This document shows positions 17,221 through 27,895 of a stretch of DNA of 64,000 nt, one piece after another (position 1 is the first letter of the stretch; each line of letters starts with the position of its first letter). The notes beneath the pieces were generated by a model, which was given only the letters and a program-made list of their open reading frames with translations, was not told the origin of the DNA and ran no database searches. Origin of the DNA: Pontibacterium granulatum (GTDB taxonomy: Bacteria > Pseudomonadota > Gammaproteobacteria > Pseudomonadales > Balneatricaceae); the NCBI RefSeq assembly GCF_029961155.1, contig NZ_JASBRH010000001.1, forward strand, positions 186,001 through 250,000. Reading direction: 5' to 3'. Both the position numbers and the translations under genes were made by a program.

Positions 17221-17667
17221 TTCACCGTTGTAATCGATAGCAGCCCTCGCCTCATCCATAGAGAATCCTCGCTGCAATAGATAACGCATCTGTTTACCAA
17301 ATACCTTGTAGTCACCGGCAGGAGGCTCGCGGAAACGGCGCCCCCAGGCTTCTCGCGCCAACTCAAACCAGTCCGGCTCCAGCTCGTCCAGCGCCTTGTG
17401 CAGCAAATGCTCCGGAATCTTTTTCTGCTTCAGGTCAAAGCTGATGCGCATCAGCCCATAGCATTGGGAGATTTTGTTGCGTACAAATACCTCAACAAAC
17501 CGCTCGTCACTGAGATAACCGGCCTCCTCCATCTCATCCAGCACCTGCTCCACGTCATTTGACGCATATTTGCGGGCATACTTCTGCTCCAGCTCCTGGC
17601 GGCAGTATTCACGCCGTGCCAGCAAACGCAACACAGCGTTTTTTATCTCCTGTTGTTTATCTTCCAT
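17209..17667 (-). CDS. recX: Recombination regulator RecX
   Basis: Binds RecA filaments and limits their extension and coprotease activity. The ATG at 17667 is preferred because GGGAGG lies six bases before it, giving a 152-residue helical protein starting MEDKQQEIKNAVLRLL. Family features include the N-terminal REYCRQELEQK repeat and a basic C-terminal RYLLQRGFSMDEARAAIDY. It lies 89 bases downstream of recA with a terminator hairpin between, so it is probably expressed by read-through at a lower level than recA. Confidence 0.93.
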   Translation of the reverse strand: MEDKQQEIKNAVLRLLARREYCRQELEQKYARKYASNDVEQVLDEMEEAGYLSDERFVEVFVRNKISQCYGLMRISFDLKQKKIPEHLLHKALDELEPDWFELAREAWGRRFREPPAGDYKVFGKQMRYLLQRGFSMDEARAAIDYNGENDE

Positions 17668-17697
17668 AGTGCCTCCCAATGAAATGCGCCATAAACA

Positions 17698-17721
17698 GAA
17701 AAGGCCTCATACGAGGCCTTT
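17698..17721 (-). terminator. recA terminator, probably leaky into recX
   Basis: A 9-bp stem AAAGGCCTC/GAGGCCTTT with a 4-base loop ends in TTTT on the minus strand, between recA and recX. Partial termination here is the known way recX is kept below recA in other bacteria. Confidence 0.7.
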
Positions 17722-17756
17722 GCAAAAGATAAGTGGAGCTATGTTCCCCACAAGGA

Positions 17757-18800
17757 TCAGTTCAGATCCAGCTGTTCACTGGACTCTTTTTCTTCCTCTT
17801 TCGCCACCGGTGCAGACGTCAGCAACTGGTTGCGAATCTCGGACTCGATCTCTTGCGCCACTTCTGGATGCTCTTCCAGATAGTTGGCAGCATTCGCCTT
17901 ACCCTGACCGATCTTGTTGCCCTGATAGGCATACCATGCACCGGACTTGTCGATCAGGCCCTGCTTAACCCCCAGATCGATCACTTCACCCATGTGGTAA
18001 ATACCCTGGCCGTACATGATCTGGAACTCTGCCTGCTTGAACGGTGGCGATACTTTGTTCTTCACAACCTTAACGCGGGTTTCGTTACCGACCACTTCGT
18101 CGCCCTGCTTGATCGCACCGGTACGGCGAATATCCAGACGGACAGAGGAGTAGAATTTCAGCGCGTTACCACCGGTTGTGGTTTCCGGGTTACCGAACAT
18201 CACACCAATCTTCATACGGATCTGGTTGATGAACACCAGCAGACAGTTCGCCTGTTTCACGCTACCGGTCAGCTTACGCAGTGCCTGAGACATCAAACGC
18301 GCCTGCAGACCCACGTGGGAATCACCCATATCACCTTCGATCTCAGCCTTAGGTGTCAGCGCCGCTACGGAGTCAACGATAATCACGTCTACCGCGTTGG
18401 AACGTACCAGCATGTCGGTAATTTCCAGTGCCTGTTCACCGGTATCCGGCTGGGACACCAGCAGACCATCAACATCAACGCCGAGCTTCTCAGCATAGAT
18501 TGGGTCAAGCGCGTGTTCCGCATCGACAAAGGCACAGGTTTTACCCTGCTTCTGCGCTTCCGCGATAACCTGCAGCGTCAACGTGGTTTTACCGGAAGAT
18601 TCCGGACCGTAGATCTCAACGATACGGCCGTATGGCAGACCACCAATACCCAGTGCGATATCCAGTGTCAGAGAGCCAGTGGAAACAGCTGGGATCGCCT
18701 CACGCGGCTGCTCACCCATACGCATCACTGCACCTTTACCAAACTGTCTTTCAATCTGAGAAAGCGCAGCATCAAGCGCCTTTTTACGATTTGCGTCCAT
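17757..18800 (-). CDS. recA: Recombinase RecA
   Basis: ATP-dependent strand-exchange protein and SOS coprotease. The 347-residue product starting [10 protein letters not shown] is of normal length; a TTG two codons earlier is less likely. Walker A GPESSGKT sits at about residues 65-72 and the Walker B region reads [13 protein letters not shown]-binding loops ([22 protein letters not shown]) and an acidic C-terminal tail ([13 protein letters not shown]) are present. A LexA box lies 31 bases upstream. It is flanked by pncC and recX, a conserved arrangement. Confidence 0.98.
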   Translation of the reverse strand: MDANRKKALDAALSQIERQFGKGAVMRMGEQPREAIPAVSTGSLTLDIALGIGGLPYGRIVEIYGPESSGKTTLTLQVIAEAQKQGKTCAFVDAEHALDPIYAEKLGVDVDGLLVSQPDTGEQALEITDMLVRSNAVDVIIVDSVAALTPKAEIEGDMGDSHVGLQARLMSQALRKLTGSVKQANCLLVFINQIRMKIGVMFGNPETTTGGNALKFYSSVRLDIRRTGAIKQGDEVVGNETRVKVVKNKVSPPFKQAEFQIMYGQGIYHMGEVIDLGVKQGLIDKSGAWYAYQGNKIGQGKANAANYLEEHPEVAQEIESEIRNQLLTSAPVAKEEEKESSEQLDLN

Positions 18801-18830
18801 CTTCAACCTAACCCGTTGCGTTGAAAAAAA

Positions 18831-18850
18831 TACTGTATGTTTGGACAGTA
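18831..18850. promoter_or_regulatory. LexA binding site (SOS box) of recA
   Basis: TACTGTATGTTTGGACAGTA has the CTGT-N8-ACAG core of the gammaproteobacterial SOS box with outer TA/TA symmetry. It lies just upstream of recA, where LexA would block the promoter. Confidence 0.9.
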
Positions 18851-18883
18851 TTATTTCACAACTTTTTCGGAATGCAAGCGACT

Positions 18884-19369
18884 TCAGTTCAATTTATCCA
18901 ACAACATTGCCAAGGCATAATCTACTGCCTGCTCACGTACCTGATGACGGTCTCCTTTAAACAAACGGGTTTCGGTAACTGCAGGCTCACCCTCCACAGC
19001 GACACCAAAACACACAGTCCCCACAGGCTTTTCTGTACTACCACCACCTGGCCCGGCGATGCCGCTAATGGCAATTGCGAGATCAGCACCTGCTTTTACG
19101 CGCGCCCCTTCGCACATTTCATCAACAACCTGCTCAGATACCGCCCCATATGTCAGCAATGTTTCCGGGGCTACTCCAAGCATCTTTTCCTTTAATTCGT
19201 TGCTGTAGGTCACAAAGCTACCGTTAAACCAGGCCGAGGAGCCCGCCAACTCCGTCAGATTCATCGCCACAGCCCCCCCCGTACAGGATTCAGCCGCTGT
19301 CACCGTCCAGCCACGCTGTTGCAAAGCATCCGCCAGTCTGGCCACTTTTTCCGCGATAGAACTCTGCAT
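18884..19369 (-). CDS. pncC: Nicotinamide-nucleotide amidohydrolase PncC (CinA C-terminal family)
   Basis: Deamidates nicotinamide mononucleotide to nicotinate mononucleotide in pyridine nucleotide salvage. The start at 19369 is chosen because GGAGG lies four bases before the ATG, giving a 161-residue stand-alone CinA C-terminal domain. The family signatures [20 protein letters not shown] and [20 protein letters not shown] are visible. The N-terminal CinA domain is absent, as in E. coli PncC. It lies between mutS (divergent) and recA, as in Pseudomonas. Confidence 0.92.
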   Translation of the reverse strand: MQSSIAEKVARLADALQQRGWTVTAAESCTGGAVAMNLTELAGSSAWFNGSFVTYSNELKEKMLGVAPETLLTYGAVSEQVVDEMCEGARVKAGADLAIAISGIAGPGGGSTEKPVGTVCFGVAVEGEPAVTETRLFKGDRHQVREQAVDYALAMLLDKLN

Positions 19370-19451
19370 ATTACCTCCGCTACGCATCCCTTTTTAATTC
19401 ACGTACAATCGACCGATTAGCCGATTCAAGACCACTGATTTTAGCCTGATT

Positions 19452-22040
19452 ATGACAAGCCAATCTCCCGCGTTTAAAAATCATACCCCAATGATGCAGC
19501 AGTATCTGCGCATAAAAGCGCAGCATCCGGACCAACTGGTTTTCTACCGCATGGGGGACTTCTATGAGCTCTTCTACGACGACGCTAAAAAAGCGGCACA
19601 ACTGCTCGATATCTCCCTGACCGCCCGCGGCAAATCAGCCGGCGAGCCGATCCCAATGGCTGGCATCCCTTACCACGCCGCAGAAGGCTATGTGGCCAAA
19701 ATCGTTCGCGCTGGTGAATCCGTAGTGATCTGCGAACAGGTGGGCGATCCGGCCACCAGTAAAGGACCTGTTGAGCGTGCAGTCGCCCGTATCGTAACGC
19801 CGGGCACCGTCAGTGATGAAGCGCTGCTGGACGAACAAAGCGATAACCTGCTGGTAGCGGTACACCAACAACAGGACAAATACGGCCTTGCCATTGTAGA
19901 TATCAGCTCCGGCCGCTTCAGCCTGCTGGAGGTTGAAGGTGAAGAACCGTTATTGAGCGAGATAGAACGCCTGCGTCCGTCCGAACTCCTGTTCAGCGAA
20001 GAGGGATCACTTGGGCTCCTGCTGGCCGACAAGCGTGGATTGCGTCCTCAAGCACCGTGGCATTTCGAAGAGGAAACCGCTCTACGCCTCCTGTGTAAAC
20101 AGTTCAGCGTGCAGGACCTGGGCGGCTTTGGCTGCGATCATCTGGAAATTGCTATCTGCGCCGCGGGTTGCCTGCTGCAATACGCCAAGGAAACCCAGCG
20201 CACCGAGCTGCCCCACATCCGGCGCATCCAGGTGGAAACCCGCAGCGACAGCGTGGTGCTGGATGCCGCCACCCGCAAAAACCTGGAACTGGATATCAAC
20301 CTCAGCGGTGGTAAGGACAATACACTCGCATCGGTGCTGGATCGCTGCAAAACCCCGATGGGTAGCCGCCTGCTGCGCCGCTGGCTGAACCGCCCGCTGC
20401 GCAATCGTTCTGTTTTGCTGGCCCGTCAGGATGTTATCCGCTGGCAACGCGAGCAGTACCGCTTTGAAACCCTCCAGAGCTTACTGCGTCATATTGGTGA
20501 CCTCGAGCGTATTCTGGCACGCATCGCCCTGCGCTCTGCCCGTCCGCGAGACCTGGAACGCCTCAAGAACTCGCTGGCAATCCTGCCGGAACTTCAGATC
20601 GTGTTATCCCACACCGATTCGGTCCGTAGCCAAGAGCTGGCGACGATGATCAGCGAGTTCCCACAGCTGGCCGAGCTGCTGCAACGTGCGGTGACCGAAA
20701 ACCCACCGGTCGTGGTGCGAGACGGGGGCGTGATTGCCGAAGGCTACGATGCAGAACTTGACGAACTGCGCGGCCTGTCCGAAAACGCCGGCAACTACCT
20801 GATGGATCTGGAAACCCGTGAGCGCGAACGTACGGGCATCGCCACACTCAAGGTCGGCTACAACCGCGTGCACGGTTATTACATCGAAATTGGCCGCGCT
20901 AACTCCGATCAGGCACCTGCTGAATACATCCGCCGCCAGACCCTTAAGAATGCGGAACGCTTTATTACCCCAGAGCTGAAAGAGTTTGAAGACAAGGCGC
21001 TGTCCGCCAAGAGCCGTGCCCTGGCACGAGAAAAAGCGCTTTACGAAACCCTGGTGGAGACTATTGCAGAGCAACTGCCAGCCCTGCAGGACAGTGCAGC
21101 AGCCCTATCTGAACTGGACGTACTGAGCAACCTGACGGAACGTGCCGACACCCTGAATTACTGTGCGCCGGTATTGACCGAAGAAGCGCAACTGCAGATC
21201 CAGGGCGGCCGCCACCCAGTCGTGGAAAGCGTGCTGGACGAACCTTTTGTCTCCAATCAGCTGGCGCTGGACGAGTCCCGCCACATGCTGATCATTACCG
21301 GTCCAAACATGGGTGGTAAATCCACCTACATGCGCCAGGCTGCGCTAATCACTTTGCTGGCGCACATTGGTAGCTACGTGCCTGCAGACAGTGCAACCAT
21401 CGGGATAGTCGATCGTATCTTTACTCGCATGGGTTCCTCCGATGACCTTGCTGGCGGCCGCTCCACCTTCATGGTTGAGATGACGGAAACCGCCAACATC
21501 CTGCATAACGCCACCGAGCGCAGCCTTGTCCTGATGGATGAGGTCGGCCGTGGCACCAGTACCTTTGACGGCCTCTCCCTGGCCTGGTCCTGTGCAGAAT
21601 ACCTGGCACAGCAAGTAAAAGCCTTTACCCTTTTTGCCACCCACTACTTTGAGCTCACCACCCTGCCCGACCAACTTCCCGGCGTACACAACGTGCACCT
21701 GACCGCTGTGGAACATAACGACCACATCGTGTTTATGCATGAAGTTCAGGAAGGACCCGCCAGTCAGAGTTACGGACTGCAAGTGGCACAGCTGGCCGGG
21801 GTTCCACAAAACGTTATCCAGTATGCGCGCGAGAAACTGGTGCACCTGGAACAGGATGCCAGCGGCAATCCTCAAACCATGACGGTCAGCACGCCGCCAC
21901 CGCCGCCTCCGATGCAAAACGATATGTTTAATAGTGCACCACACCCAGTGGTCACCGAACTTGAAGCTGTCTCCCTCGATGATCTGACACCACGTCAGGC
22001 ACTTGAGCTTCTTTACCAGCTGAAACAAAAACTTAGCTAA
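19452..22040 (+). CDS. mutS: DNA mismatch repair protein MutS
   Basis: Recognises mismatches and starts methyl-directed repair with MutL. The 862-residue length is close to E. coli MutS (853). The N-terminal mismatch-reading loop contains the F-x-E motif (FYE, residues 37-39). The C-terminal ABC ATPase has Walker [10 protein letters not shown], signature [16 protein letters not shown] and Walker [18 protein letters not shown] proline-rich linker (TPPPPPPM) precedes the C-terminal helix, which resembles the tetramerisation segment. It is divergent from pncC and followed by a strong terminator. Confidence 0.98.
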   Translation: MTSQSPAFKNHTPMMQQYLRIKAQHPDQLVFYRMGDFYELFYDDAKKAAQLLDISLTARGKSAGEPIPMAGIPYHAAEGYVAKIVRAGESVVICEQVGDPATSKGPVERAVARIVTPGTVSDEALLDEQSDNLLVAVHQQQDKYGLAIVDISSGRFSLLEVEGEEPLLSEIERLRPSELLFSEEGSLGLLLADKRGLRPQAPWHFEEETALRLLCKQFSVQDLGGFGCDHLEIAICAAGCLLQYAKETQRTELPHIRRIQVETRSDSVVLDAATRKNLELDINLSGGKDNTLASVLDRCKTPMGSRLLRRWLNRPLRNRSVLLARQDVIRWQREQYRFETLQSLLRHIGDLERILARIALRSARPRDLERLKNSLAILPELQIVLSHTDSVRSQELATMISEFPQLAELLQRAVTENPPVVVRDGGVIAEGYDAELDELRGLSENAGNYLMDLETRERERTGIATLKVGYNRVHGYYIEIGRANSDQAPAEYIRRQTLKNAERFITPELKEFEDKALSAKSRALAREKALYETLVETIAEQLPALQDSAAALSELDVLSNLTERADTLNYCAPVLTEEAQLQIQGGRHPVVESVLDEPFVSNQLALDESRHMLIITGPNMGGKSTYMRQAALITLLAHIGSYVPADSATIGIVDRIFTRMGSSDDLAGGRSTFMVEMTETANILHNATERSLVLMDEVGRGTSTFDGLSLAWSCAEYLAQQVKAFTLFATHYFELTTLPDQLPGVHNVHLTAVEHNDHIVFMHEVQEGPASQSYGLQVAQLAGVPQNVIQYAREKLVHLEQDASGNPQTMTVSTPPPPPPMQNDMFNSAPHPVVTELEAVSLDDLTPRQALELLYQLKQKLS

Positions 22041-22054
22041 TCCGGCATTTATCC

Positions 22055-22082
22055 ACAGGGCGACACCTGCGTCGCCCTGTTT
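22055..22082 (+). terminator. mutS terminator
   Basis: A perfect 10-bp stem ACAGGGCGAC/GTCGCCCTGT with a 6-base loop, followed by a short T-run, 14 bases after the mutS stop. Confidence 0.75.
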
Positions 22083-22128
22083 AAACCTCTTCTATACTGC
22101 AACCAACACCCCAATCGAGGCCTACCCC

Positions 22129-22452
22129 ATGACATATGTTGTCACGGAGAGCTGTATCCGCTGCAAGTACACCGACTGCGTTGACGTCTGCCCAGTGGAT
22201 TGTTTCTACGAAGGCCCCAACATGCTGGTTATTCACCCGGATGAGTGCATAGACTGCGGCCTGTGCGAACCGGAATGCCCGGTCAAAGCCATCATGCATG
22301 AGGATGAACTACCCGAGGATCAGTTGGACTTTCTTCAGATCAACGAGGAGATGGCCGAGCGCTGGCCAAATATTTATCAGGTAAAAGATGCACCACCGGA
22401 CGCCGATGAATGGAAGGACGTGAAAGAAAAGCGCCACCTGCTAGAGAAGTAA
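22129..22452 (+). CDS. fdxA: 7Fe ferredoxin FdxA
   Basis: Small cytoplasmic electron carrier with one [3Fe-4S] and one [4Fe-4S] cluster. The 107-residue product has [18 protein letters not shown] near the N-terminus, where the second cysteine position of the first motif and the distant CP fit a 3Fe site, and [15 protein letters not shown] at about residues 40-54. The C-terminal extension is the length seen in Azotobacter/Pseudomonas FdxA. The position between mutS and rpoS is conserved in Pseudomonas. It is convergent with rpoS across a shared terminator. Confidence 0.95.
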   Translation: MTYVVTESCIRCKYTDCVDVCPVDCFYEGPNMLVIHPDECIDCGLCEPECPVKAIMHEDELPEDQLDFLQINEEMAERWPNIYQVKDAPPDADEWKDVKEKRHLLEK

Positions 22453-22465
22453 CCACGTCATAAAC

Positions 22466-22500
22466 TAAAAACCCCGATGAGATCTCTCTCACCGGGGCTT
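22466..22500 (-). terminator. rpoS terminator (also facing fdxA)
   Basis: On the minus strand a CCCCGGTGAGA/TCTCATCGGGG stem with one mismatch and a 4-base loop is followed by TTTTT. It can also end fdxA transcripts from the other side. Confidence 0.8.
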
Positions 22501-22537
22501 GAAGGAGTTTTAATCAGCGCTTCTGGCAATTTCGACC

Positions 22538-23572
22538 TTACTGCAGCAGGTCCTCACCACTCAGACCGTTTTTCTCAACGATCTCTCGCAGCTTGCGTAG
22601 CGCTTCAACCTGAATCTGACGAACACGCTCACGCGTCAGGCCAATCTCGCTACCCACCTCTTCCAGTGTACTCATCTCGTAACCACGCAGGCCAAACCGG
22701 CGAGCCAATACTTCAGAGTGCTTCTCAGGTAGCATGGTCAGCCATTTGTCGAGGTTGCCGCTGATGTTGGTTTTCTGCAACAGGGTTTCCGGATCGGAAC
22801 TGTCCTGATCAGGGATGGTATCCAACAGCGACTTGTCGGAATCCTGCCCCATCGGCGTATCCACGGAACTTACACGCTCGTTCAGTCCCAGCATACGCTC
22901 AACGTTTTCAACCGGCTTGTTAACCAGCTCTGCGATCTCTTCCGCAGATGGCTCATGGTCCAGTTTTTGAGCCAGCTCGCGGGCCGCACGCAGATATACG
23001 TTCAGCTCCTTAACAACATGAATAGGCAAACGGATCGTGCGCGTCTGGTTCATGATCGCACGCTCGATGGTCTGGCGGATCCACCAGGTTGCGTACGTAG
23101 AGAATCGGAAACCACGTTCCGGATCAAATTTCTCTACCGCACGAATAAGACCCAGGTTACCTTCTTCGATCAGGTCCAGAAGGGTAAGCCCACGATTGAT
23201 GTAACGGCGAGCGATTTTAACCACCAGGCGCAGGTTACTTTCGATCATGCGCTGGCGTGAAGCCTCATCACCTTTCAGTGCACGGCGTGAATAGTAGACC
23301 TCTTCCTCTGCTGTAAGCAGCGGCGAGAAACCGATTTCGTTCAGGTAAAGCTGCGTTGCATCCAGAGTCTTTGCGTTAAGCAAATCGTTATGAGCAAGGC
23401 TACCCCGACCACGACCACTGGCAATGATCTCAGGAACCTTTTCTTCGTCTTCCTGCTCACTTTCTTCAGCGACATCTTCCGAAATGTCAGCAGTTGACTC
23501 ATCGGTACCACCATCAACCTCAAGGTCTTTGGATGCGTTACTCTGCTCGTAGTCCTTATCTACTTTTTCCAT
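22538..23572 (-). CDS. rpoS: Stationary-phase sigma factor RpoS
   Basis: Alternative sigma-70 family factor for general stress and stationary phase. The ATG at 23572 (344 residues) follows AGGGG; a TTG two codons earlier is less likely. An acidic N-terminus ([14 protein letters not shown]) is followed by region 2 ([19 protein letters not shown] and [12 protein letters not shown]), region 3, and region 4 with the helix-turn-helix near [17 protein letters not shown]. The nlpD-rpoS order is conserved, and in relatives the main rpoS promoter lies inside nlpD. Confidence 0.97.
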   Translation of the reverse strand: MEKVDKDYEQSNASKDLEVDGGTDESTADISEDVAEESEQEDEEKVPEIIASGRGRGSLAHNDLLNAKTLDATQLYLNEIGFSPLLTAEEEVYYSRRALKGDEASRQRMIESNLRLVVKIARRYINRGLTLLDLIEEGNLGLIRAVEKFDPERGFRFSTYATWWIRQTIERAIMNQTRTIRLPIHVVKELNVYLRAARELAQKLDHEPSAEEIAELVNKPVENVERMLGLNERVSSVDTPMGQDSDKSLLDTIPDQDSSDPETLLQKTNISGNLDKWLTMLPEKHSEVLARRFGLRGYEMSTLEEVGSEIGLTRERVRQIQVEALRKLREIVEKNGLSGEDLLQ

Positions 23573-23635
23573 TGCCAACCCCTTTGGTGTCCTTTATCAA
23601 AAGCCACCCTATTCTAGTTATAGTCTGGAAACAAC

Positions 23636-24475
23636 TTATTGTTTTTTGGGCAGATATCTTAACGGATTTACCGGCACACCATCGCGTCTGATTTCAAAAT
23701 GAAGCATCACGCGCTCTGCGCCGCTACGCCCCATTTCGGCGATTTTATCACCAGCTGTAACCTTATCACTTTCTCTAACCAGAACGCGACTGTTATGCGC
23801 ATATGCACTTAAAAAATTCTGGTTATGATCAATGATAATAAGATTACCATACCCCAACAGTCCGTTTCCTGCATAGACCACTGTTCCTGACGCTGCCGCA
23901 AATACAGGATCTCCTTTACGTCCTGCAAGGTTTAAGCCTTTATTGACTTGCCCCTTGGTCTTGAAGGACGTGATCAACCGTCCTTTACTTGGCCACTGCC
24001 AATGAATTCGACCTGCCGCGGACGCCGTCTTCTTAGGCCTGTTGGCCGATGCAGTTGAATTGGTACGCTTTTCAACTGTTTTCGGCGGCTTGATCTGCTT
24101 CTTTACCGGTTTTTTATCGGTTTTGCTGACAGTCGACGACTTGGCTGAAGTGCTTTTCGCTTGTGCGCTACTGTCTCGGACAATTTTTTGGGCGCTGGGT
24201 TTCAATACGAGGCGTTGCCCTGGATAGATCTGGTAATCGCCACTGATATTGTTTAGCCGCGCCACCGTGCGGTAACTAAGACCGTGGCGGAATGCGATTG
24301 AATAGAGCGTGTCGCCTTTACGCACGACGTACACAGATGAGGAGGAGACAGAGGGCGCCTGGCGTACAACCTTCGTTCGCGATCGGTCCTGTACCGGGAC
24401 ACTATGCGGAGCGGCGCAACCGGTGATCAACACCGCAACAAGCGCGGAAATCAGCCAAACTGCACCCTTTACCAC
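23636..24475 (-). CDS. nlpD: Lipoprotein NlpD, LysM-LytM amidase activator
   Basis: Outer-membrane lipoprotein that activates septal amidases such as AmiC during cell separation. The 279-residue product has a signal peptide with lipobox LITGC (Cys at about residue 20), a LysM domain at about 50-95 (VVRKGDTLYSIAFRHGLSYR), a Lys/Ser/Thr-rich linker, and a LytM/M23 domain from about 160. The zinc motifs are degenerate (KGLNLAGRKGD and LHFEIR in place of HxxxD and HxH), as in activators rather than enzymes. A GTG start follows the upstream gene by 3 bases. Confidence 0.93.
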   Translation of the reverse strand: MVKGAVWLISALVAVLITGCAAPHSVPVQDRSRTKVVRQAPSVSSSSVYVVRKGDTLYSIAFRHGLSYRTVARLNNISGDYQIYPGQRLVLKPSAQKIVRDSSAQAKSTSAKSSTVSKTDKKPVKKQIKPPKTVEKRTNSTASANRPKKTASAAGRIHWQWPSKGRLITSFKTKGQVNKGLNLAGRKGDPVFAAASGTVVYAGNGLLGYGNLIIIDHNQNFLSAYAHNSRVLVRESDKVTAGDKIAEMGRSGAERVMLHFEIRRDGVPVNPLRYLPKKQ

Positions 24476-24478
24476 CCA

Positions 24479-25438
24479 TCACCCCTGACTCGGCTTGGTC
24501 CCTGCGGAACGGGCCAGCACAATGACCAAGATCGCTCCGAGCACCATCAGCGCCAAGGATATAGAGAGATACGCGTTCTGACCGGTCATGATTTCATAAC
24601 TGCCGGGAAGAATATTTTCCTGAACCAGAGGCACCTCTTCGCCATGCCGATTGATGGTATAGGCTGTGGTGTATTTCCAAGGCCACACCTTGTTCAGCGA
24701 GCCCAGCATGAAGCCCCCCAGCAGCGCGAGCGTGGTTACACGGTAGGAAGCAAACATCCAGTTCAACACCCGTGAGAAGCTCAGCAAACCAATCACACAA
24801 CCGACGGCAAACAACGCTAGCACCGGGATATCCATGGACTTTACAGCGCCGAGAATTGGCGCATACATACCCAGCAACAGTAGAATAAAACTACCTGAAA
24901 TCCCCGGCAGAATCATTGCACAGATGGCAATCATGCCGGAAAAGAACACCATCAAGGATGTAGGTTCTACCGCAGCTGGAGCAATGGAGGTCACCATATA
25001 GGCCAGCACCGTACCCGTCAGAAAAGCCGTAAATGCATTTCCCCGCCAATCTTCAATCTGCCGCGCCACCAGCCAACTGGAGGCCAGAATGAGGCCAAAG
25101 AAAAAGGACCAGAGCATCTCAGGGTAATTAGCCAGCAGGAACAGCACCCCGCGCGCAAAGGTGGTGACGCTGAATAGGATCCCCAGCAACAGGGTGAGCA
25201 GGAAGGGGCCGTTCACATACCGCCATGTGGGACCAATCCCCTCCTTAAACAGGACTTGTACCGCCTCGGGGCCACAACGTTTAAGCGAGCCGATAAGCTC
25301 TTCGTAGATCCCCGTCATAAATGCGATCGTGCCACCGGATACGCCAGGGACCGCATCGGCAGCGCCCATCATCACACCTTTACCGGACAAAATCAGATAA
25401 TCACGCCAATCCCGGCGCTGGTTTTCCCAGTTATCCAT
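24479..25438 (-). CDS. popT: DUF368 membrane protein, PopT-like undecaprenyl phosphate transporter
   Basis: A 319-residue polytopic inner-membrane protein. It carries the DUF368 signatures GAADAVPGVSGGTIAFMTG near residue 25 and the internally repeated AMILPGISGSFILLLLGMY near 175, with eight or more hydrophobic segments. Members of this family in Vibrio cholerae (PopT) return undecaprenyl phosphate across the inner membrane for reuse in envelope synthesis. Assignment is by family, not by direct test. It sits between pcm and nlpD with gaps of 2-3 bases, where Pseudomonas and E. coli have no such gene. Confidence 0.85.
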   Translation of the reverse strand: MDNWENQRRDWRDYLILSGKGVMMGAADAVPGVSGGTIAFMTGIYEELIGSLKRCGPEAVQVLFKEGIGPTWRYVNGPFLLTLLLGILFSVTTFARGVLFLLANYPEMLWSFFFGLILASSWLVARQIEDWRGNAFTAFLTGTVLAYMVTSIAPAAVEPTSLMVFFSGMIAICAMILPGISGSFILLLLGMYAPILGAVKSMDIPVLALFAVGCVIGLLSFSRVLNWMFASYRVTTLALLGGFMLGSLNKVWPWKYTTAYTINRHGEEVPLVQENILPGSYEIMTGQNAYLSISLALMVLGAILVIVLARSAGTKPSQG

Positions 25439-25440
25439 TG

Positions 25441-26076
25441 TTAACGCACAGTTCCACTTAGCAAAGGTACAAACTTGGCTGCTTCGACAACACGCGTGTC
25501 GAAGCTGTCCTCACCGGTACGCACAATCAGCTTTAATTCCTGCTGACGGGCGCCCACCGGGATAATCAAACGCCCACCGACAGTCAGCTGGGCCAGCAGC
25601 TCTGCTGGTACCTCTTCCGGCGCCGCTGTCACCAGAATACCATCAAAGGGGGCTTTTGCCGGCCAGCCCATACCTCCGTCACTATGCATCAATTGCACAT
25701 TACGCAACTTCAGCAATTGCAGGCGTTTGCGTGCCTTATCCTGCAACGGCTTAATGCGCTCGACACTGAATACCTGATCGACCAACTGCGCCAGCACCGC
25801 GGTTTGATAACCAGAACCGGTCCCCACTTCCAGCACATTATGCAGCGGCCCCTCTGCCAGCAACAGCTCGGTCATTCGGGCCACACTGTAGGGTTGTGAG
25901 ATGGTTTGATTAAAGCCAATCGGCAATGCCGTATCTTCATAGGCACGGTGCGACAGCGCCTCATCGATAAAAATATGGCGCGGCGTATCACGCACAACAT
26001 CCAGCACGCGATCATCCTCAACCCCCTGCTCACGCAACCGCGCAATCAGCCGGTCGCGAGTGCGGCGCGAGGTCAT
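25441..26076 (-). CDS. pcm: Protein-L-isoaspartate O-methyltransferase
   Basis: Repairs isoaspartyl damage in proteins using S-adenosylmethionine. The ATG at 26076 is preferred because AAGGA lies seven bases upstream and the product then starts [14 protein letters not shown] like its relatives (211 residues); a GTG at 26106 overlapping surE is an alternative. Motifs include [31 protein letters not shown] and the SAM-binding [16 protein letters not shown]. It belongs to the tightly packed ftsB-truD-surE-pcm-popT-nlpD string. Confidence 0.96.
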   Translation of the reverse strand: MTSRRTRDRLIARLREQGVEDDRVLDVVRDTPRHIFIDEALSHRAYEDTALPIGFNQTISQPYSVARMTELLLAEGPLHNVLEVGTGSGYQTAVLAQLVDQVFSVERIKPLQDKARKRLQLLKLRNVQLMHSDGGMGWPAKAPFDGILVTAAPEEVPAELLAQLTVGGRLIIPVGARQQELKLIVRTGEDSFDTRVVEAAKFVPLLSGTVR

Positions 26077-26102
26077 GCCTATTCCTTCAAGGTTTAGATG
26101 GG

Positions 26103-26852
26103 TCACAGAATGCCCTCAAGCCAACTGCCCAAATTATCCATAGCTTCGTACTGAGTCATGTCGATCTGCAGCGGTGTAATCGATACATAACCCTGTTCTA
26201 TTGCGAAGAAGTCGGTTCCAGGCTCACGATCAAGCACTTCACCGACACCTGCGATCCAGTAACGCTCGCACCCCCGCGGATCTTTAACCTTAACGGGCTT
26301 ATCCGCCAGGCTGCGGTGCCCAAGGCGGGTAACATGTACGCCCTGAATCTGATCCATCGGCAGATCGGGCACGTTTACATTCAACACAGTACGTGGTGCC
26401 AGGTTCACCTTTGCTATACCCGCGACCATCAGACAGACAATCTCCGCTGCCGTTTCAAAGTACTGCGGATGATGGTTTGCAACAGATACGGCAATCGGCG
26501 GAAACTTACGATGACGCCCTTCGGTTGCGGCCGCGACAGTACCGGAGTACAGCACATCATCCCCCATATTCGCCCCGGCATTGATACCGGAGACAACAAT
26601 ATCCGGTTCAAAATCGAAGACTCCTGAGGTACCCAGATGAACACAGTCCGTTGGCGTCCCATTCACCCCAACGAAACCATTCTCATGACGGAAGGCCTCT
26701 AAAGGCCGATCCAGCGTCAGTGAGTTACTGGCGCCACTGCGGTTGCGGTCCGGGGCAACCACCTCAATCTCACAGTCCTGACGCAGGACTTTTGCCAGTG
26801 TTGCCAAACCTGGTGCAAACACACCGTCATCGTTAGAGATTAGTACCTTCAT
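26103..26852 (-). CDS. surE: 5'/3'-nucleotidase SurE
   Basis: Metal-dependent phosphatase of nucleoside monophosphates, linked to stationary-phase survival. The 249-residue protein begins [15 protein letters not shown] with the metal-binding Asp pair D8-D9, and has [13 protein letters not shown] near residue 40 and [10 protein letters not shown] near 88, all family hallmarks. The start overlaps the truD stop by 4 bases, so translation is coupled. Confidence 0.97.
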   Translation of the reverse strand: MKVLISNDDGVFAPGLATLAKVLRQDCEIEVVAPDRNRSGASNSLTLDRPLEAFRHENGFVGVNGTPTDCVHLGTSGVFDFEPDIVVSGINAGANMGDDVLYSGTVAAATEGRHRKFPPIAVSVANHHPQYFETAAEIVCLMVAGIAKVNLAPRTVLNVNVPDLPMDQIQGVHVTRLGHRSLADKPVKVKDPRGCERYWIAGVGEVLDREPGTDFFAIEQGYVSITPLQIDMTQYEAMDNLGSWLEGIL

Positions 26853-27895
26853 TCGCCCGTATTCTGTTCCGCAGTTTTAGCCTCGACCAACTCGCGCAAT
26901 ACACTTGTTGCAAAAGCGCCCGATGGCAGTTCAAATTGCAGCCACCATTGTCGTTCAGACTCGGCCTCAGCTTCAAGACCCAACGGCTGCAAACGCAGAG
27001 ATCGTCGCTCCTGACGCAATCCCAGGTGCTCAAGCCGCTCCAACACTTCCGACCAGGGCTGCAACTGCTCAGCTTCCCATTGGCGGGAGTCAGCAATATT
27101 CAAAGGTTCTCCGCGCCCCCACATGGCACCGGTCAGATTAACATCACCGTCCGCAAGACGTTGCACTGTTTCCGGATCAATCACTTCTGCAACAAAGGTA
27201 CTCTTCGACCCAGTCAGCATCAACGCATCACCAATCAGCAGTGTATCCCACAATTTCTGATCAATACGCTGGGACAACAGGTGATTAAAGCACCAAGAAC
27301 GAACTGCTGATATATACATCCCTTTCTTTGCGCGCTGACGCTCTTTGCGTTCACCGCGCAGCAGCTCCAGACCTTTCTGCAAGTTACCGCCATCCTGGCC
27401 AAAGCGCTGCTCCCCAAAGTAGTTAGGGACACCTTGCTTGATCAGTTCCAACCGGGCAAGCAGCTCTTCAGGATGACTGACATCCCGCAGGCACAGGCGA
27501 AAGCGGTTGCCCTGCAATGCCCCCAAGCGCAACTTGCGCGGGTGGCGTACCGTTTTCAGGACCTCAATGGTATCACCACCAAACAAGTTCCAGTTAAGCA
27601 CGCGATGTTGCGGCAATGCCACACTAAACCACTGTTCGGTAACCGCATGACGGTCCTTCTTGCCCGCATAGCCCACATCGCGTGGACTGATCTGGCAAAA
27701 GCGCGCCAACTGCCGGGCAACCCAATCGGTATTTTCACCAGTCTTACGGATATAGAGAAACAGGTGTTCACCTTCGCCTTCGGGCTCAAATCCCAACTGC
27801 TCAATAACCTGGAAATCTTCGTTACAACTGCGGATCAGCGCACTGCCTTCGGGTTTACCGTACAGGTAGCTGTATTGGGTGGGAAAACTGCTCAC
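26849..27895 (-). CDS. truD: tRNA pseudouridine(13) synthase TruD
   Basis: Modifies uridine 13 of tRNA-Glu. The 348-residue product has the TruD catalytic motif DVGYAGKKDRHAVTEQWFSV (catalytic Asp of KDR near residue 81) and the later GNRFRLCLRD and NYFGEQRFG motifs. It overlaps ftsB by 4 bases and surE by 4 bases. In E. coli and Pseudomonas, ispD and ispF lie between ftsB and truD; here there is no room for them, which is the notable feature of this junction. Confidence 0.96.
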   Translation of the reverse strand: MSSFPTQYSYLYGKPEGSALIRSCNEDFQVIEQLGFEPEGEGEHLFLYIRKTGENTDWVARQLARFCQISPRDVGYAGKKDRHAVTEQWFSVALPQHRVLNWNLFGGDTIEVLKTVRHPRKLRLGALQGNRFRLCLRDVSHPEELLARLELIKQGVPNYFGEQRFGQDGGNLQKGLELLRGERKERQRAKKGMYISAVRSWCFNHLLSQRIDQKLWDTLLIGDALMLTGSKSTFVAEVIDPETVQRLADGDVNLTGAMWGRGEPLNIADSRQWEAEQLQPWSEVLERLEHLGLRQERRSLRLQPLGLEAEAESERQWWLQFELPSGAFATSVLRELVEAKTAEQNTGE

